Assembly (NCBI GenBank): GCA_036269075.1
Contig: DATASX010000036.1
Span: 62,001 to 126,000 of the forward strand
DNA from: Sporichthyaceae bacterium
GTDB taxonomy: Bacteria; Actinomycetota; Actinomycetes; Sporichthyales; Sporichthyaceae
DNA length: 64,000 nucleotides
Reading direction: 5' to 3'
The notes beneath the pieces are model-generated. The model had not been told where the DNA came from. It worked only from the letters and a program-made list of their open reading frames with translations, and ran no database searches. A program made the position numbers and the translations under genes. Position 1 is the first letter of the stretch. Each line of letters begins with the position of its first letter. Shown here in pieces: positions 6,678 to 15,091 of this stretch.

Positions 6678-8777
6678 TCAGTGGCCGTCGGCGGCGCTGC
6701 GCTCGCGGTCGAGCGTGAACAGGAGGTCCTGGTGCAGTTCCATCCAGGCGTCATGGAACGAGTCGGCCATCGGCCGGGCGAAGGCGGCCAGTTCGCCGGC
6801 CCGCACCCGGGTAAGTGCGGCAGCGAATCGGGGCCGGTAGCGGCTCAGCGGCGATTCGGTTGCCAGGGCCGCGGCGATTCCTGCGTCCACGGCCGCAAGC
6901 CGCTCGATCACGGTTGCGTCGTAGTCGGCGTCGGTGTGGTCGTTCGGCTCCCCGTCGCGCATCTGCCACGCCGTGGTGAGCTCCTTGAGCTCGGTGTTCA
7001 GCGGCAGGAAGTCCATGTACACAGCCTCGACCGCGGCGGTGCTCTCCGGCGTCGCCTCCGCCCGCAGCAGCGCCGCCGCGTGCTCCTTGCCCTCCGGCGT
7101 CAGCCGAAGCGTGACGCCGCGTCCCTCGCGAAGCAGGGCGTGCCCAGCGGCCACCGCCTTGCCCACCACGTCTTCGACGGCCGGTCCGTCCAGGCCGGTC
7201 AGCCGCGGCAGCGCCGCCGGGTCGGTCGCGCCACGCACGCGCAACACATGCAGGACACCGAGTTCGGCGCCACGGGTCATCGGGGTCCTCCGGTCCAGTT
7301 GCGCCCGCAGCGCGGGCCGGTTCAGTTTGCCGCTGGGCAGGCGCGGCAGGTCGTCGACAAAGTCGATGGTTCGTGGCGCCTTGAAGCGCGCCAGGCGCTC
7401 ACGCACGTGCTCGACCAGCCCCGCAGCGGTTTTCGGCCCCACCTGGATCCCGACGCAGAGTTGCACCAGGGCGTGCACCGCCTCACCCCACTCGGGGTCG
7501 GGCACGCCGACCACGGCCACGTCGAACACGTCGGGATGGACCATCAGCGCGTCCTCGACCTCCTGCGGATAGATGTTCACCCCGCCGGAGATGATCGTGT
7601 GGCCACGCCGGCCGGTGAGGAAGAGATACCCCTGGGCGTCGAGGCGGCCGAGGTCGCCGACGGTCGTCCAGCCGCGCTCGTTACGGGATTCCCGCGACTT
7701 CTCCGCGTCGCCGTCGTACTCGAATTGTGCTGTTCCGGAGAACCACACGGTACCGACCTGACCCGGCGTCAGTTCGGCCCCGTCGTCGTCGGTGACGTGC
7801 AGCTGCCCGCCGATGGCCCGACCAACCGTGCCGGGGCGTTGCGCCGCCTCGGTCGGGGAGACGTGGGTCTGTCCGTAGCCCTCGGAGGCGCCGTAGTACT
7901 CGTGGACAACCGGACCGAGCCAGGCGGCCACCGCCGCCTTGAGCTCCTGCGGGCACGGGGCGCCGCTGGTGACCAGCACCCGCAACGAGGACAGGTCGTA
8001 GGCCGCGCGGACGTCGGCGGGCAGTCGCAACAGCCGGACCAGCATCGTCGGCACGACCTGGGCGTGGGTGACCCGATGGGTCGCGATCGCCTCCAGGTAG
8101 GTCTGGGCGTCGAAGCGGGCCAGGTGCACCATGGTCGCGCCGATGGAACTGCAGATCAGCGAGAACTGGAAGGGCGCGGCGTGGTAGCAGGGAGCGGCGT
8201 TGAGGAACACCGCGCCCGCGTCGAGTTCGAGCCGCTCGACCAGGCCGCCGAGCCGCGGCGGGCTGTCCGCCGGATGGACGTTCGGCAGCGGCTGACGGAT
8301 CCCTTTGGGGCGCCCGGTGCTGCCCGAGCTGTAGAGCAGTCGCGCGCCGAGGATCTCGCCCTCCCGACGGTCCGACGACTGGACGGCCAGGGCCGCCTCG
8401 TACGCCGGCTCGTCGAGCACGAAGACGTGCGGCACGTCGCCGACGGAACCGAACTCGGCGACCCGCGCCGCCGAGGTGATCAGCGCGGAGGCCCGGCTGT
8501 CACGCACCAGGTATTCCAACTCGGCCGCACCGAGGTGCCAGTTCAGCGGCGCGACCCACATGCCCGAACGCAGCGGCGCCCAGACCGCCTCGCCCCACTC
8601 CAGTCGATTCTCCAGCACCAGCGCGACGGTATCTGCGGGGCCGAGACCGGCCGACGCGAGCAGGCGCGCCAGTCGGGTGCTGCGGGCGTCCAGCTCCGCG
8701 AAGGTCTGCTGACCCCCGCCGTGCAGGATGACGGCCGGCCGGCCGGCGGCAGTGTCGGCGAACGTGCCCGGGTACAT
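6678..8777 (-). CDS. AMP-forming acyl-CoA synthetase fused to a winged-helix/alpha-helical tail
   Basis: 699 residues from ATG 8777 (GGAGGT 5 bp upstream); a longer frame to 8813 lacks a ribosome site. Residues 1-~499 are a complete ANL-superfamily ligase: LLYSSGSTGRPKGIRQPLP (P-loop), YYGASEGYGQT, the VGDLGRLD hinge region and the terminal PSGKLNRPALR with the catalytic Lys. Residues ~500-699 are foreign to ligases: a MarR/wHTH-like segment (ELGVLHVLRVRG to VTLRLTPEGKEHAAALL) and an alpha-helical part (LPLNTELKELTTAWQMRDG to MELHQDLLFTL). As I recall, the same tail occurs at the C-terminus of some actinobacterial PPDK-like proteins. The fusion point reads through a ribosome site plus ATG (7280), so the tail may also be made alone. 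Divergent from the P450 operon. Confidence 0.85.
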   Translation of the reverse strand: MYPGTFADTAAGRPAVILHGGGQQTFAELDARSTRLARLLASAGLGPADTVALVLENRLEWGEAVWAPLRSGMWVAPLNWHLGAAELEYLVRDSRASALITSAARVAEFGSVGDVPHVFVLDEPAYEAALAVQSSDRREGEILGARLLYSSGSTGRPKGIRQPLPNVHPADSPPRLGGLVERLELDAGAVFLNAAPCYHAAPFQFSLICSSIGATMVHLARFDAQTYLEAIATHRVTHAQVVPTMLVRLLRLPADVRAAYDLSSLRVLVTSGAPCPQELKAAVAAWLGPVVHEYYGASEGYGQTHVSPTEAAQRPGTVGRAIGGQLHVTDDDGAELTPGQVGTVWFSGTAQFEYDGDAEKSRESRNERGWTTVGDLGRLDAQGYLFLTGRRGHTIISGGVNIYPQEVEDALMVHPDVFDVAVVGVPDPEWGEAVHALVQLCVGIQVGPKTAAGLVEHVRERLARFKAPRTIDFVDDLPRLPSGKLNRPALRAQLDRRTPMTRGAELGVLHVLRVRGATDPAALPRLTGLDGPAVEDVVGKAVAAGHALLREGRGVTLRLTPEGKEHAAALLRAEATPESTAAVEAVYMDFLPLNTELKELTTAWQMRDGEPNDHTDADYDATVIERLAAVDAGIAAALATESPLSRYRPRFAAALTRVRAGELAAFARPMADSFHDAWMELHQDLLFTLDRERSAADGH

Positions 8778-8906
8778 CGGCGACCTCCGGAGCTTTTGCG
8801 ACGCGTTGGTCACAGAATAGGCGAACTAGCGGCGCAGGAACAGCCTGCGGAGAGTCTTGTGGGCCCGTTCAAAATGTGATTTGGTGGTCACAAAGAGAGG
8901 GTGGCG

Positions 8907-10109
8907 ATGGCGCCTCATGACCTGCTCGCACTCGATGCGTTTCTCACCGGGCGCGCCGAGGCCGTCTTCGACGACCTGCGCGAGAACGACCCGCTGCACT
9001 GGAACCCGGAGCCGGACGGAGCCGGTTTCTGGTCGCTGACACGCTACGCCGACGTGTGCGCCGTCGCCGAGGACCACGAGCGGTTCATCAACGGCCGCGG
9101 CACGCAGATCGCCGACCGCAAGGCCGAGGGCGAAGGGCACGCCAGCGTGCACAACAGCGATCAGCCGCGGCACACCGCGTTGCGGAAGATCGTCGCGCCG
9201 AAGATCCGGCCCAGCCTGGTCGGCCCGCTGCACGACAGCATCGCCACCGCGGTCGACGACCTGCTCGACCGGGTCGACGACGGGGCGGAGTTCGACCTGG
9301 TCCGAGAGATCGCCGTGAGGTTGCCGATCCTGGTGTTCGGCCGCTTCCTCGGGGTGCCCGAGGAGGACTGCCCGAAGCTCGTCGAGTGGACCAACGCGTT
9401 CAGCTCTCTCGATCCGGAGTACGCCGCCGGGCCAGAGGTCGCCGAGCGGGCGCGGGTGGAGTTGTTCGACTACTTCCACGAACTGGTCGAGAAGCGCCGC
9501 GCCGACCCGCGCGACGATCTGGTCAGCGTGCTGGCCAACGCCAAGATGAACCGGGAGCAGATCCAGCGGGTCGACCTCGACCCCTACTTCCTCGTGCTGA
9601 CCGTGGCCGGCAACGAGTCGACCCGCAACCTGATCTCCGGCGGGCTGGCCCTGCTGTCCGCGAACCCGCAGCACTGGGGAACGCTGGCCGAGCGCCCCGA
9701 GGTGGTCGGACCGGCCATCGAGGAGATGGTGCGGCTGATCAGCCCGGTGATGCACATGCGCCGCACCGCCGTGACCGAGGTGGAACTGCACGACCGCACC
9801 GTCCGGGCCGGCGAGAAGGTGGTGCTGTGGTTCGCTGCGGCGAACCGCGACCCGCGTGAGTTCGAGAACCCGCACGAATTCCGCCCCGAGCGCACTCCCA
9901 ACGAGCACGTGGGTTTCGGTTACGGGATCCACTCGTGCATGGGTGTGCATCTGGCCCGCCTGGAGATGCGCGTGCTGCTGGAACGCCTGGTCGCGCGCAG
10001 GCAGACGGTGCGGATCCTCGGCGAACCGGATCGCCTTGCCAGCAACTGGTTCCGCGGCATCAAGCACCTGACCGCGGCCGTCGAGCGTCGCACGGCCGTG
10101 CCGGCATGA
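8907..10109 (+). CDS. Cytochrome P450
   Basis: 400 residues from ATG 8907 (GAGAGGG 6 bp upstream; the in-frame GTG 8901 would abut that ribosome site). All class landmarks are present: I-helix VAGNEST, K-helix EEMVR (ExxR), the PERF-like region EFRPERT, and the heme loop GFGYGIHSCMGVHLARLE with Cys344 as the thiolate ligand. This is a soluble bacterial P450 needing ferredoxin/reductase partners, none of which lies in the window. It opens a plus-strand operon (P450, micro-ORF, aldehyde dehydrogenase, SDR, PPDK-like), suggesting hydroxylation followed by alcohol and aldehyde oxidation of an unknown substrate. The 129-bp divergent promoter gap holds two direct TGGTCACA copies (8807-8814, 8885-8892). 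Confidence 0.95.
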   Translation: MAPHDLLALDAFLTGRAEAVFDDLRENDPLHWNPEPDGAGFWSLTRYADVCAVAEDHERFINGRGTQIADRKAEGEGHASVHNSDQPRHTALRKIVAPKIRPSLVGPLHDSIATAVDDLLDRVDDGAEFDLVREIAVRLPILVFGRFLGVPEEDCPKLVEWTNAFSSLDPEYAAGPEVAERARVELFDYFHELVEKRRADPRDDLVSVLANAKMNREQIQRVDLDPYFLVLTVAGNESTRNLISGGLALLSANPQHWGTLAERPEVVGPAIEEMVRLISPVMHMRRTAVTEVELHDRTVRAGEKVVLWFAAANRDPREFENPHEFRPERTPNEHVGFGYGIHSCMGVHLARLEMRVLLERLVARRQTVRILGEPDRLASNWFRGIKHLTAAVERRTAVPA

Positions 10110-10186
10110 GCGAGCGCGGCGAACGAATCAATGTCACAGTGCCGGCCACCTTCGAGTCGCACCGGCGATCGAAGGTGCGCCGGTGA
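10106..10186 (+). CDS. 26-codon micro-ORF bridging P450 and aldehyde dehydrogenase
   Basis: ATG 10106 overlaps the P450 stop (ATGA). The TGA at 10184-10186 overlaps the GTG of the dehydrogenase (GTGA), so all three frames are coupled by 4-bp overlaps. The peptide starts MSERGERINVTV and ends RRSKVRR. A second ORF of exactly the same length, with the same MSE start and EVRR end and the same last 13 bases (GGTGCGCCGGTGA), sits between two genes at 30985-31065. The terminal GGTG can serve as ribosome site for the next gene. It may be a translational-coupling spacer rather than a functional peptide; the peptide itself is not recognised. Confidence 0.4.
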   Translation: MSERGERINVTVPATFESHRRSKVRR

Positions 10187-11538
10187 CCATCGAGGTCGTC
10201 TCGCCTGCCACCGGCGAGGTGGTGGCGAAGGTCGTCGAGGCCGACGCGGCAGCGGTCGAGGCCGCTGTTTCGGCAGCCCGCACGGCCTTCGCCGACTGGT
10301 CCAGCAGCGCGGTCGAGGACCGGGCACAGGTGCTCGACCGGTGGGCCGACCTGGTCGCCGAGCACGGCGAGGACCTGGCCGCGTCGGTGACCCGCGAGAT
10401 GGGCATGCCGATCACGCTGGCGCGGATCACGCAGGCCGAACTACCCGCCGGCGTGCTGCGCCGGACGGCGCGCAACATCCGCGAGTTCGAGTGGAGCTCG
10501 GCCCACGAGGGCTACCAGGTGCACCACGTCGCGGCCGGTGTGGTCGCGGCGGTGACGCCGTGGAACATGCCCGTCTACCAGGCGGCGACCAAACTCGGTC
10601 CGGCGCTGGGGGCCGGTTGCACCGCGGTGCTGAAGCCGTCGGAGCTGTCCCCGAGTGGCTGCGATTCCTTCGCCCGCCTGGGAATCGAGGCGGGGCTGCC
10701 CGCCGGCGTGCTGGGCGTGGTGCACGGGCGCGGCCCGACCACCGGTGAGGCGTTGGTCGGGCACGACGGGGTGGACGTCGTCTCGTTCACGGGCTCGGTC
10801 GCCGCGGGCAGCCGGGTGGGCGCGCTGGCCGGCGCCAAGCTGCGTCGGGTCGCGCTGGAACTCGGCGGGAAGTCGGCGGGGATCGTGCTCGATGACGCTG
10901 ATCTCGACGAGGTGATCCCACGCGCGGTGCGCGCCGCCTTCACCAACTCCGGGCAGGCCTGTAACGCCCCGACGCGGTTGCTGGTCCCGCGAGCCGCCCT
11001 GGGCCGCGTCGAGGAGATCGCCGCGCAAACCGTTGCCGGGCTGCGCGTCGGCGCCCCGGACGACCCGGCCACGGACCTCGGTCCGCTGGCGAGCCTGGCC
11101 CAGCACGAGCGGGTGAGCGGGTTCGTGCACCGGGCGTTGGCCGCAGGCGCGCGACTGGTCGCGACCGGCCAGGACACCATGGCGGCACCGTGGTTCGCCC
11201 CACTGATCCTCACCGACGTCGACCCGGCCGCGGAGATCGCCCAGCAGGAGGTGTTCGGCCCGGTGCTGACGCTGTTCGGACACGACGGCGACGAGCACTC
11301 CGTAGCACTGGCGAACGGCACCGCCTACGGTCTGTCGGCCGAGCTGTGGGGCCGCGACCCGGAACGGATCTCTCGTGTGGCAAGTAAACTGAGGGTTGGT
11401 CAGATCAAGGTCAACGGGGTCCGCACTCGGGAACGGCTCGACGCCCCGTTCGGCGGCTTCGGCCTTTCCGGTGTCGGCCGCGAACTCGGTCCGTGGGGGC
11501 TCGCCGAATTCCTCGAGGTGCAGGCGGTGCTGGCGTGA
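10183..11538 (+). CDS. NAD(P)-dependent aldehyde dehydrogenase
   Basis: 451 residues from GTG 10183. It shows the ALDH superfamily core: GVVAAVTPWNMP, KPSELSP, the cofactor loop SFTGSVAAGS, general-base Glu226 in LELGGKSAG, nucleophile Cys260 in NSGQACNAP, and EVFGPVLTLF near the end. It is slightly shorter than the usual ~480 residues because the N-terminal arm is short. It oxidises an aldehyde to the acid. In this operon the likely substrate is the product of the P450 and SDR steps. Translationally coupled to the 26-codon ORF upstream and to the SDR downstream (GTGA overlap at 11535-11538). Confidence 0.93.
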   Translation: MTIEVVSPATGEVVAKVVEADAAAVEAAVSAARTAFADWSSSAVEDRAQVLDRWADLVAEHGEDLAASVTREMGMPITLARITQAELPAGVLRRTARNIREFEWSSAHEGYQVHHVAAGVVAAVTPWNMPVYQAATKLGPALGAGCTAVLKPSELSPSGCDSFARLGIEAGLPAGVLGVVHGRGPTTGEALVGHDGVDVVSFTGSVAAGSRVGALAGAKLRRVALELGGKSAGIVLDDADLDEVIPRAVRAAFTNSGQACNAPTRLLVPRAALGRVEEIAAQTVAGLRVGAPDDPATDLGPLASLAQHERVSGFVHRALAAGARLVATGQDTMAAPWFAPLILTDVDPAAEIAQQEVFGPVLTLFGHDGDEHSVALANGTAYGLSAELWGRDPERISRVASKLRVGQIKVNGVRTRERLDAPFGGFGLSGVGRELGPWGLAEFLEVQAVLA

Positions 11539-12323
11539 GTGAGCGCAGCGAGCGAACCGACCAGCACTGCAGTCGCTACCTCGTAACCGGTGCGGCCTCG
11601 GGCATCGGGGCGGCGGTGGCCGATCGCCTGCGGACCGAGGGTCACGAGGTGTTGGCCGTCGACCGGGCGGAGCAGCCCGGCATCGTCGCGGCCGATCTGT
11701 CCGACCCCGCCGCAGTCGCGCGGTTGATCGCGCAGGCAGGCGATCTGGCCGGGGTGGCGAACGTGGCCGGGGTACCGGGCACCGCGCCGGCGCAGACCGT
11801 GCTCAGGGTGAACTTCCTGGCCGCCCGCGCGCTCGGGCGGGGCCTAGCGCCGCGACTGCCGCGGGGTGGCGCGGTGGTGAATGTGGCATCGCTGGCGGGG
11901 CGTCGACCCGGCGTCGACGACGCGACGGCCTGGCGGTTGGCGACCGGACCGGACGCCGACGTGCTGGAGTTCGCCCGCACAGAAGGCATTTCCGACTCCG
12001 CCGCCTACGACCTGTCCAAGAAGTTGCTCGTCGCACACACCACCGTGCTGGCCGCCGAGCACGCCGCGGCCGGGGTGCGGGCGTGTGCCGTGAGCCCGGG
12101 CCCGGTGCAGACCCCGATCATCGAGGACTTCCGCACCTCCATGGGCGCGAGTGTCGATGCCGCGGCTGATCTGGTCGGCCGGCACGCCACCGCCGACGAG
12201 ATCGCCGCTGTCGTGGTCTTCCTGCTGTCCCTTGCCGCCTCCTGGGTCAACGGGGTGGACCTTCCGTTGGACGGCGGCCTGCTTGCCGTCCGCACCGTCT
12301 CGGCCCTGGGAGCCTCCGCATGA
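11535..12323 (+). CDS. Short-chain dehydrogenase/reductase
   Basis: 262 residues from GTG 11535, which overlaps the dehydrogenase stop. The Rossmann glycine motif TGAASGIG is at residues 18-25 and the catalytic Ser/Tyr/Lys at about 119 (NVASLAG), 158 and 162 (YDLSK). The substrate loop is long and the C-terminus has the usual NGVDLPLDGG. The first ~12 residues (VSERSERTDQHC) do not belong to the SDR fold. They come from a GAGTGAGCGCAGCGAGCG sequence that recurs at other gene junctions in the window. An alcohol/ketone conversion in the P450 pathway is inferred. The stop overlaps the start of the PPDK-like gene (ATGA). Confidence 0.93.
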   Translation: MSERSERTDQHCSRYLVTGAASGIGAAVADRLRTEGHEVLAVDRAEQPGIVAADLSDPAAVARLIAQAGDLAGVANVAGVPGTAPAQTVLRVNFLAARALGRGLAPRLPRGGAVVNVASLAGRRPGVDDATAWRLATGPDADVLEFARTEGISDSAAYDLSKKLLVAHTTVLAAEHAAAGVRACAVSPGPVQTPIIEDFRTSMGASVDAAADLVGRHATADEIAAVVVFLLSLAASWVNGVDLPLDGGLLAVRTVSALGASA

Positions 12324-13792
12324 CCAGTACTACCGCCACTCGCATGATCATGCTCGACGGCACGGTGGAGGCCGGCCGCGACTAGCTCGGCGGCAAGGCG
12401 TGGGGCATCAACCGGATGCTCGCCCTCGGCCTGCCCGTGCCTGCCGCCTTTGTGCTGCCCACCGTGACATGCCGTCAGTTCCTCGCCACCGGAAGCCTTC
12501 CGGACGATCTGCGCGAGGCGCTGCGGCAAGGCATTGCAGCGCTGGAGGTCGCCACCGGGCGCGGTTTCCTGGACCCGGCCCGACCGTTGCTGGTCAGCGT
12601 GCGATCCGGGGCCCCGATGAGCATGCCGGGGATGATGGACACCCTGCTCAATCTCGGCCTCGACGACGCGTCCGCGGCCGGGATGGTCGCCGACGGCGGC
12701 GACCCGGCCTGGGTCACCGAACTGCGCCGCCGTTTCGACGCGCAGTACCGCGCCCTGCTCGGCACCGACGAGCCGGCCGGCGCCGACCCGTGGCAGCAGT
12801 TGGAGCAGGCGGTCGCCGCGGTGTTCCGCTCCTGGAACTCCCCGCGGGCGCAGGCGTACCGGGCGCACCACGGCATCGACGGCGAGTGCGGCACCGCGGT
12901 GACGGTGCAGGCAATGGTGTTCGGCAACCTCGACGCGGACTCCGGCACCGGGGTGCTGTTCACCCGCAACCCGTTGACCGGGGAGCCCACCGGATACGGC
13001 GAATGGTTGCCGCGCGCGCAGGGCGAGGACGTTGTCTCGGGCAGCCACACCCCGCTGTCGCTCGACGCGTTGCGCACGTCCCTGCCCGCCGTGCACGCCG
13101 ACCTGCTCGCGCACGCGGCGATGCTCGAACGCGAGCAGCGCGACGTCCAGGACATCGAGTTCACCATCGAACAAGGGAAGTTGCACATACTGCAGACCCG
13201 CACGGCGAAACGGGCCCCGCGCGCGGCGGTCCGCATCGCGGTCGAACTGGCCGTGGACGGCCTGATCACCCCGGCGGAGGCGTTGAGCAAGGTGAGCCCG
13301 GCGCAGGTGGCCGGGGTGCTGTCCCCCGACCTGTCCGCCGAGGTCCGCGCCGCCGCCGTGCTGCTCGCGCGGGGCGAACCGGCCTGCCCGGGTGTCGCGA
13401 CCGGGCGGGTCGTCACCGACCCCGACGAGGCTCAGGATCTCGCCGAGGCGGACGTGCCGGTGGTCCTCGTGCGGCCGAGCACCAGCCCCGACGACGTGCA
13501 CGGCATGCTGGCCAGCGTCGCGGTGGTGACCGAGCACGGCGGGTCGACTTCCCACGCCGCACTGGTTTCCCGTGAACTCGGGACGCCGTGCGTGGTCGGC
13601 TGCGGCGACGGTCTGGTGGCCGCGCTGACCGGACGGACCGTGACGGTCGACGGCGGCACCGGGGAGATCTTCGACGGAGCGCTGCTCGCCGAGCCCGCCG
13701 ATCTGGCTCAGGACCCGTACCTGGGTCAGCTGCGGATCTGGTGCCAGGAGATCGGCGGACACCCGGAGTTGCTTGCTGTGCTGGGGTCCTGA
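12320..13792 (+). pseudogene. Short PPDK-like gene interrupted by an in-frame TAG at codon 22
   Basis: ATG 12320 overlaps the SDR stop, exactly as expected for the intact operon. Codons 1-21 read MTSTTATRMIMLDGTVEAGRD, then TAG (12383-12385), then LGGKAWGINRMLALGLPVPAAF and an uninterrupted frame to 13792. The GGKA segment is the ATP-binding start of PPDK/PEP-synthase N-terminal domains. His412 in EHGGSTSHAALVSREL is the swivelling-domain phosphohistidine. The PEP-binding TIM barrel is absent, giving a ~490-residue form like the short PPDK-like proteins of mycobacteria. Re-initiation at ATG 12416 would lose the GGKA loop. Either a recent nonsense mutation (GAG to TAG is one change), a sequencing error, or readthrough. 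Coding potential downstream is undamaged. Confidence 0.8.
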
Positions 13793-13831
13793 CGCCAGCT
13801 CAGTTCAGGATCGGCTCCGTCCTGGCCGGGC

Positions 13832-14845
13832 TCACACCCCGGCCAGCACGGCGGTACCCCGCTCGATCAGAGCCGGGACCAGCTCCCCGATCCGATCGAA
13901 GCCCTCACCGACGGTCAGTCCTTCCCCGGCCCGGTGGTGGATGCCCTCGAAAATCACCGCGGTCTTCCAGTACGCGAATCCCAGGTACCACGGCAGATCG
14001 GCCAGGTCGTATCCGGTCGCCGCGGCGTAGCGCTCCGCCAGGAACTCACCACTCGGGAACCCGGGCATCTCCCCGGGGACCGCTGCCACCGGGCTGTCCA
14101 GGCCGCAGAGCCCGTCCCACCACATCAGCGTGATCGCCAGGTCGGCCAGCGGATCGCCGAGGGTGGCCATCTCCCAGTCCAGCACCGCGGCAATCGACCC
14201 GTCGGCCATGACCACGTTGTCCAGGCGGTAATCCCCGTGCACCACGGCGGCCCGTTGCCCCTGTGGAAGCCCGTGGCCGAGACGCTCGCCCAGCGCGATC
14301 ACGCCCGCCTGGTCCCGACTGCCGGGCTGACCCAGCTGCCGGCAGAAGCGCGCCACCTGCCGGTCCAGGTAGCCCTCGGGGCGACCGAGCCCGGACAGCC
14401 CGACCGCCGCGTAGTCCAGGCGGTGCAAGCAAGCCAACACGTCGATCAGCGAGCCGGCCAACTCCTGCGCCTGCGTCCCCGACAGCAGCGCGAGCTGCTC
14501 ACGGGAGCGCAGCACAGCCCCGTCGATGTGCTCCATGACGTAGAACGGCGCGCCGATCACGTCGTCGTCGGCCAGCACTACCGGCCGTGGCACCGGGACC
14601 TCCGTCGGGTCCAGCGCCGCGATCATCCGGTATTCCCGGCTCATGTCGTGCGCGGTCGCCTGCACGTGCCCGAGCGGCGGCCGGCGCAGCACCCAGCGCC
14701 GATGGCCGTCGGTCAGCATGTACGTGAGGTTCGACCGCCCGCCCGAGATCAGCTCCCCGCGCAGCGGACCCGTGAGGAGATCGGGCCGACGCGCCCCCAG
14801 GAACTCCTGCACCGCGGCCAGATCGAGGCCGACCAACTCCGTCAT
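13832..14845 (-). CDS. ACAD10/11-type phosphotransferase (aminoglycoside-kinase fold)
   Basis: 337 residues from ATG 14845 (GGTGGAG about 5 bp upstream). Kinase landmarks: SGGRSNLTY (nucleotide loop), WVLRRPP (Lys-replacing Arg pair), the Brenner loop VVHGDYRLDN and the metal-binding VLDWEMATLGDPLADL. This is the clade fused to an acyl-CoA dehydrogenase in animal ACAD10/ACAD11 and stand-alone in bacteria (LvaA-like, mycobacterial FadE36). There it phosphorylates the hydroxyl of 4-hydroxyacyl-CoAs before elimination. The partner ACAD-type gene lies at 17825-19048 and carries the same 17-bp operator. Substrate here is inferred. Convergent with the PPDK-like gene (39 bp apart). Confidence 0.88.
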   Translation of the reverse strand: MTELVGLDLAAVQEFLGARRPDLLTGPLRGELISGGRSNLTYMLTDGHRRWVLRRPPLGHVQATAHDMSREYRMIAALDPTEVPVPRPVVLADDDVIGAPFYVMEHIDGAVLRSREQLALLSGTQAQELAGSLIDVLACLHRLDYAAVGLSGLGRPEGYLDRQVARFCRQLGQPGSRDQAGVIALGERLGHGLPQGQRAAVVHGDYRLDNVVMADGSIAAVLDWEMATLGDPLADLAITLMWWDGLCGLDSPVAAVPGEMPGFPSGEFLAERYAAATGYDLADLPWYLGFAYWKTAVIFEGIHHRAGEGLTVGEGFDRIGELVPALIERGTAVLAGV

Positions 14846-14870
14846 GCCGCTCCACCCTTGTTCAGGACTT

Positions 14871-14888
14871 CCCGATCATTTGCTCGGT
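14871..14888. promoter_or_regulatory. Operator-like site upstream of the kinase gene
   Basis: CCCGATCATTTGCTCGGT lies 26 bp upstream of the kinase ATG. Seventeen of its bases are identical to the site at 17785-17802, upstream of the acyl-CoA dehydrogenase. The sequence is an imperfect inverted repeat (CCGA...TCGG with TCA/TGC inner arms), as expected for a TetR-type dimer. The nearest candidate regulator is the XRE-TetR fusion at 16919. The rest of the 246-bp gap to the substrate-binding protein shows no other clear motif. Confidence 0.6.
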
Positions 14889-15091
14889 GGAAAGAGAATG
14901 CCGTCCGGACGCAGCCCGAGTCAACAGTTGGATCGAGCCGTGCATGACGACGTCGTCGCAAACATTCTGTCCGCACATCAAGCCACGTGACACGACGTTC
15001 CCGACGCGATCCGGATGTGAAGGGTTGCGAGGGGCACACAACCGGCTTATGTTTGCGACGTAACAGTCACATCTGTCGGAGGAGACCTCTC

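Noticed and set aside
8875-8892. CRP/GlxR-like site (TGTGA...TCACA) before the P450
   Set aside because: The spacer is 8 bp instead of 6, so it does not fit the CRP-family consensus. The TGGTCACA direct repeats are noted instead.
12383-12385. TAG as pyrrolysine or another recoded residue
   Set aside because: No pyl genes or recoding context are visible. Homologous proteins are expected to have an ordinary residue before LGGKA, and a single base change explains it.
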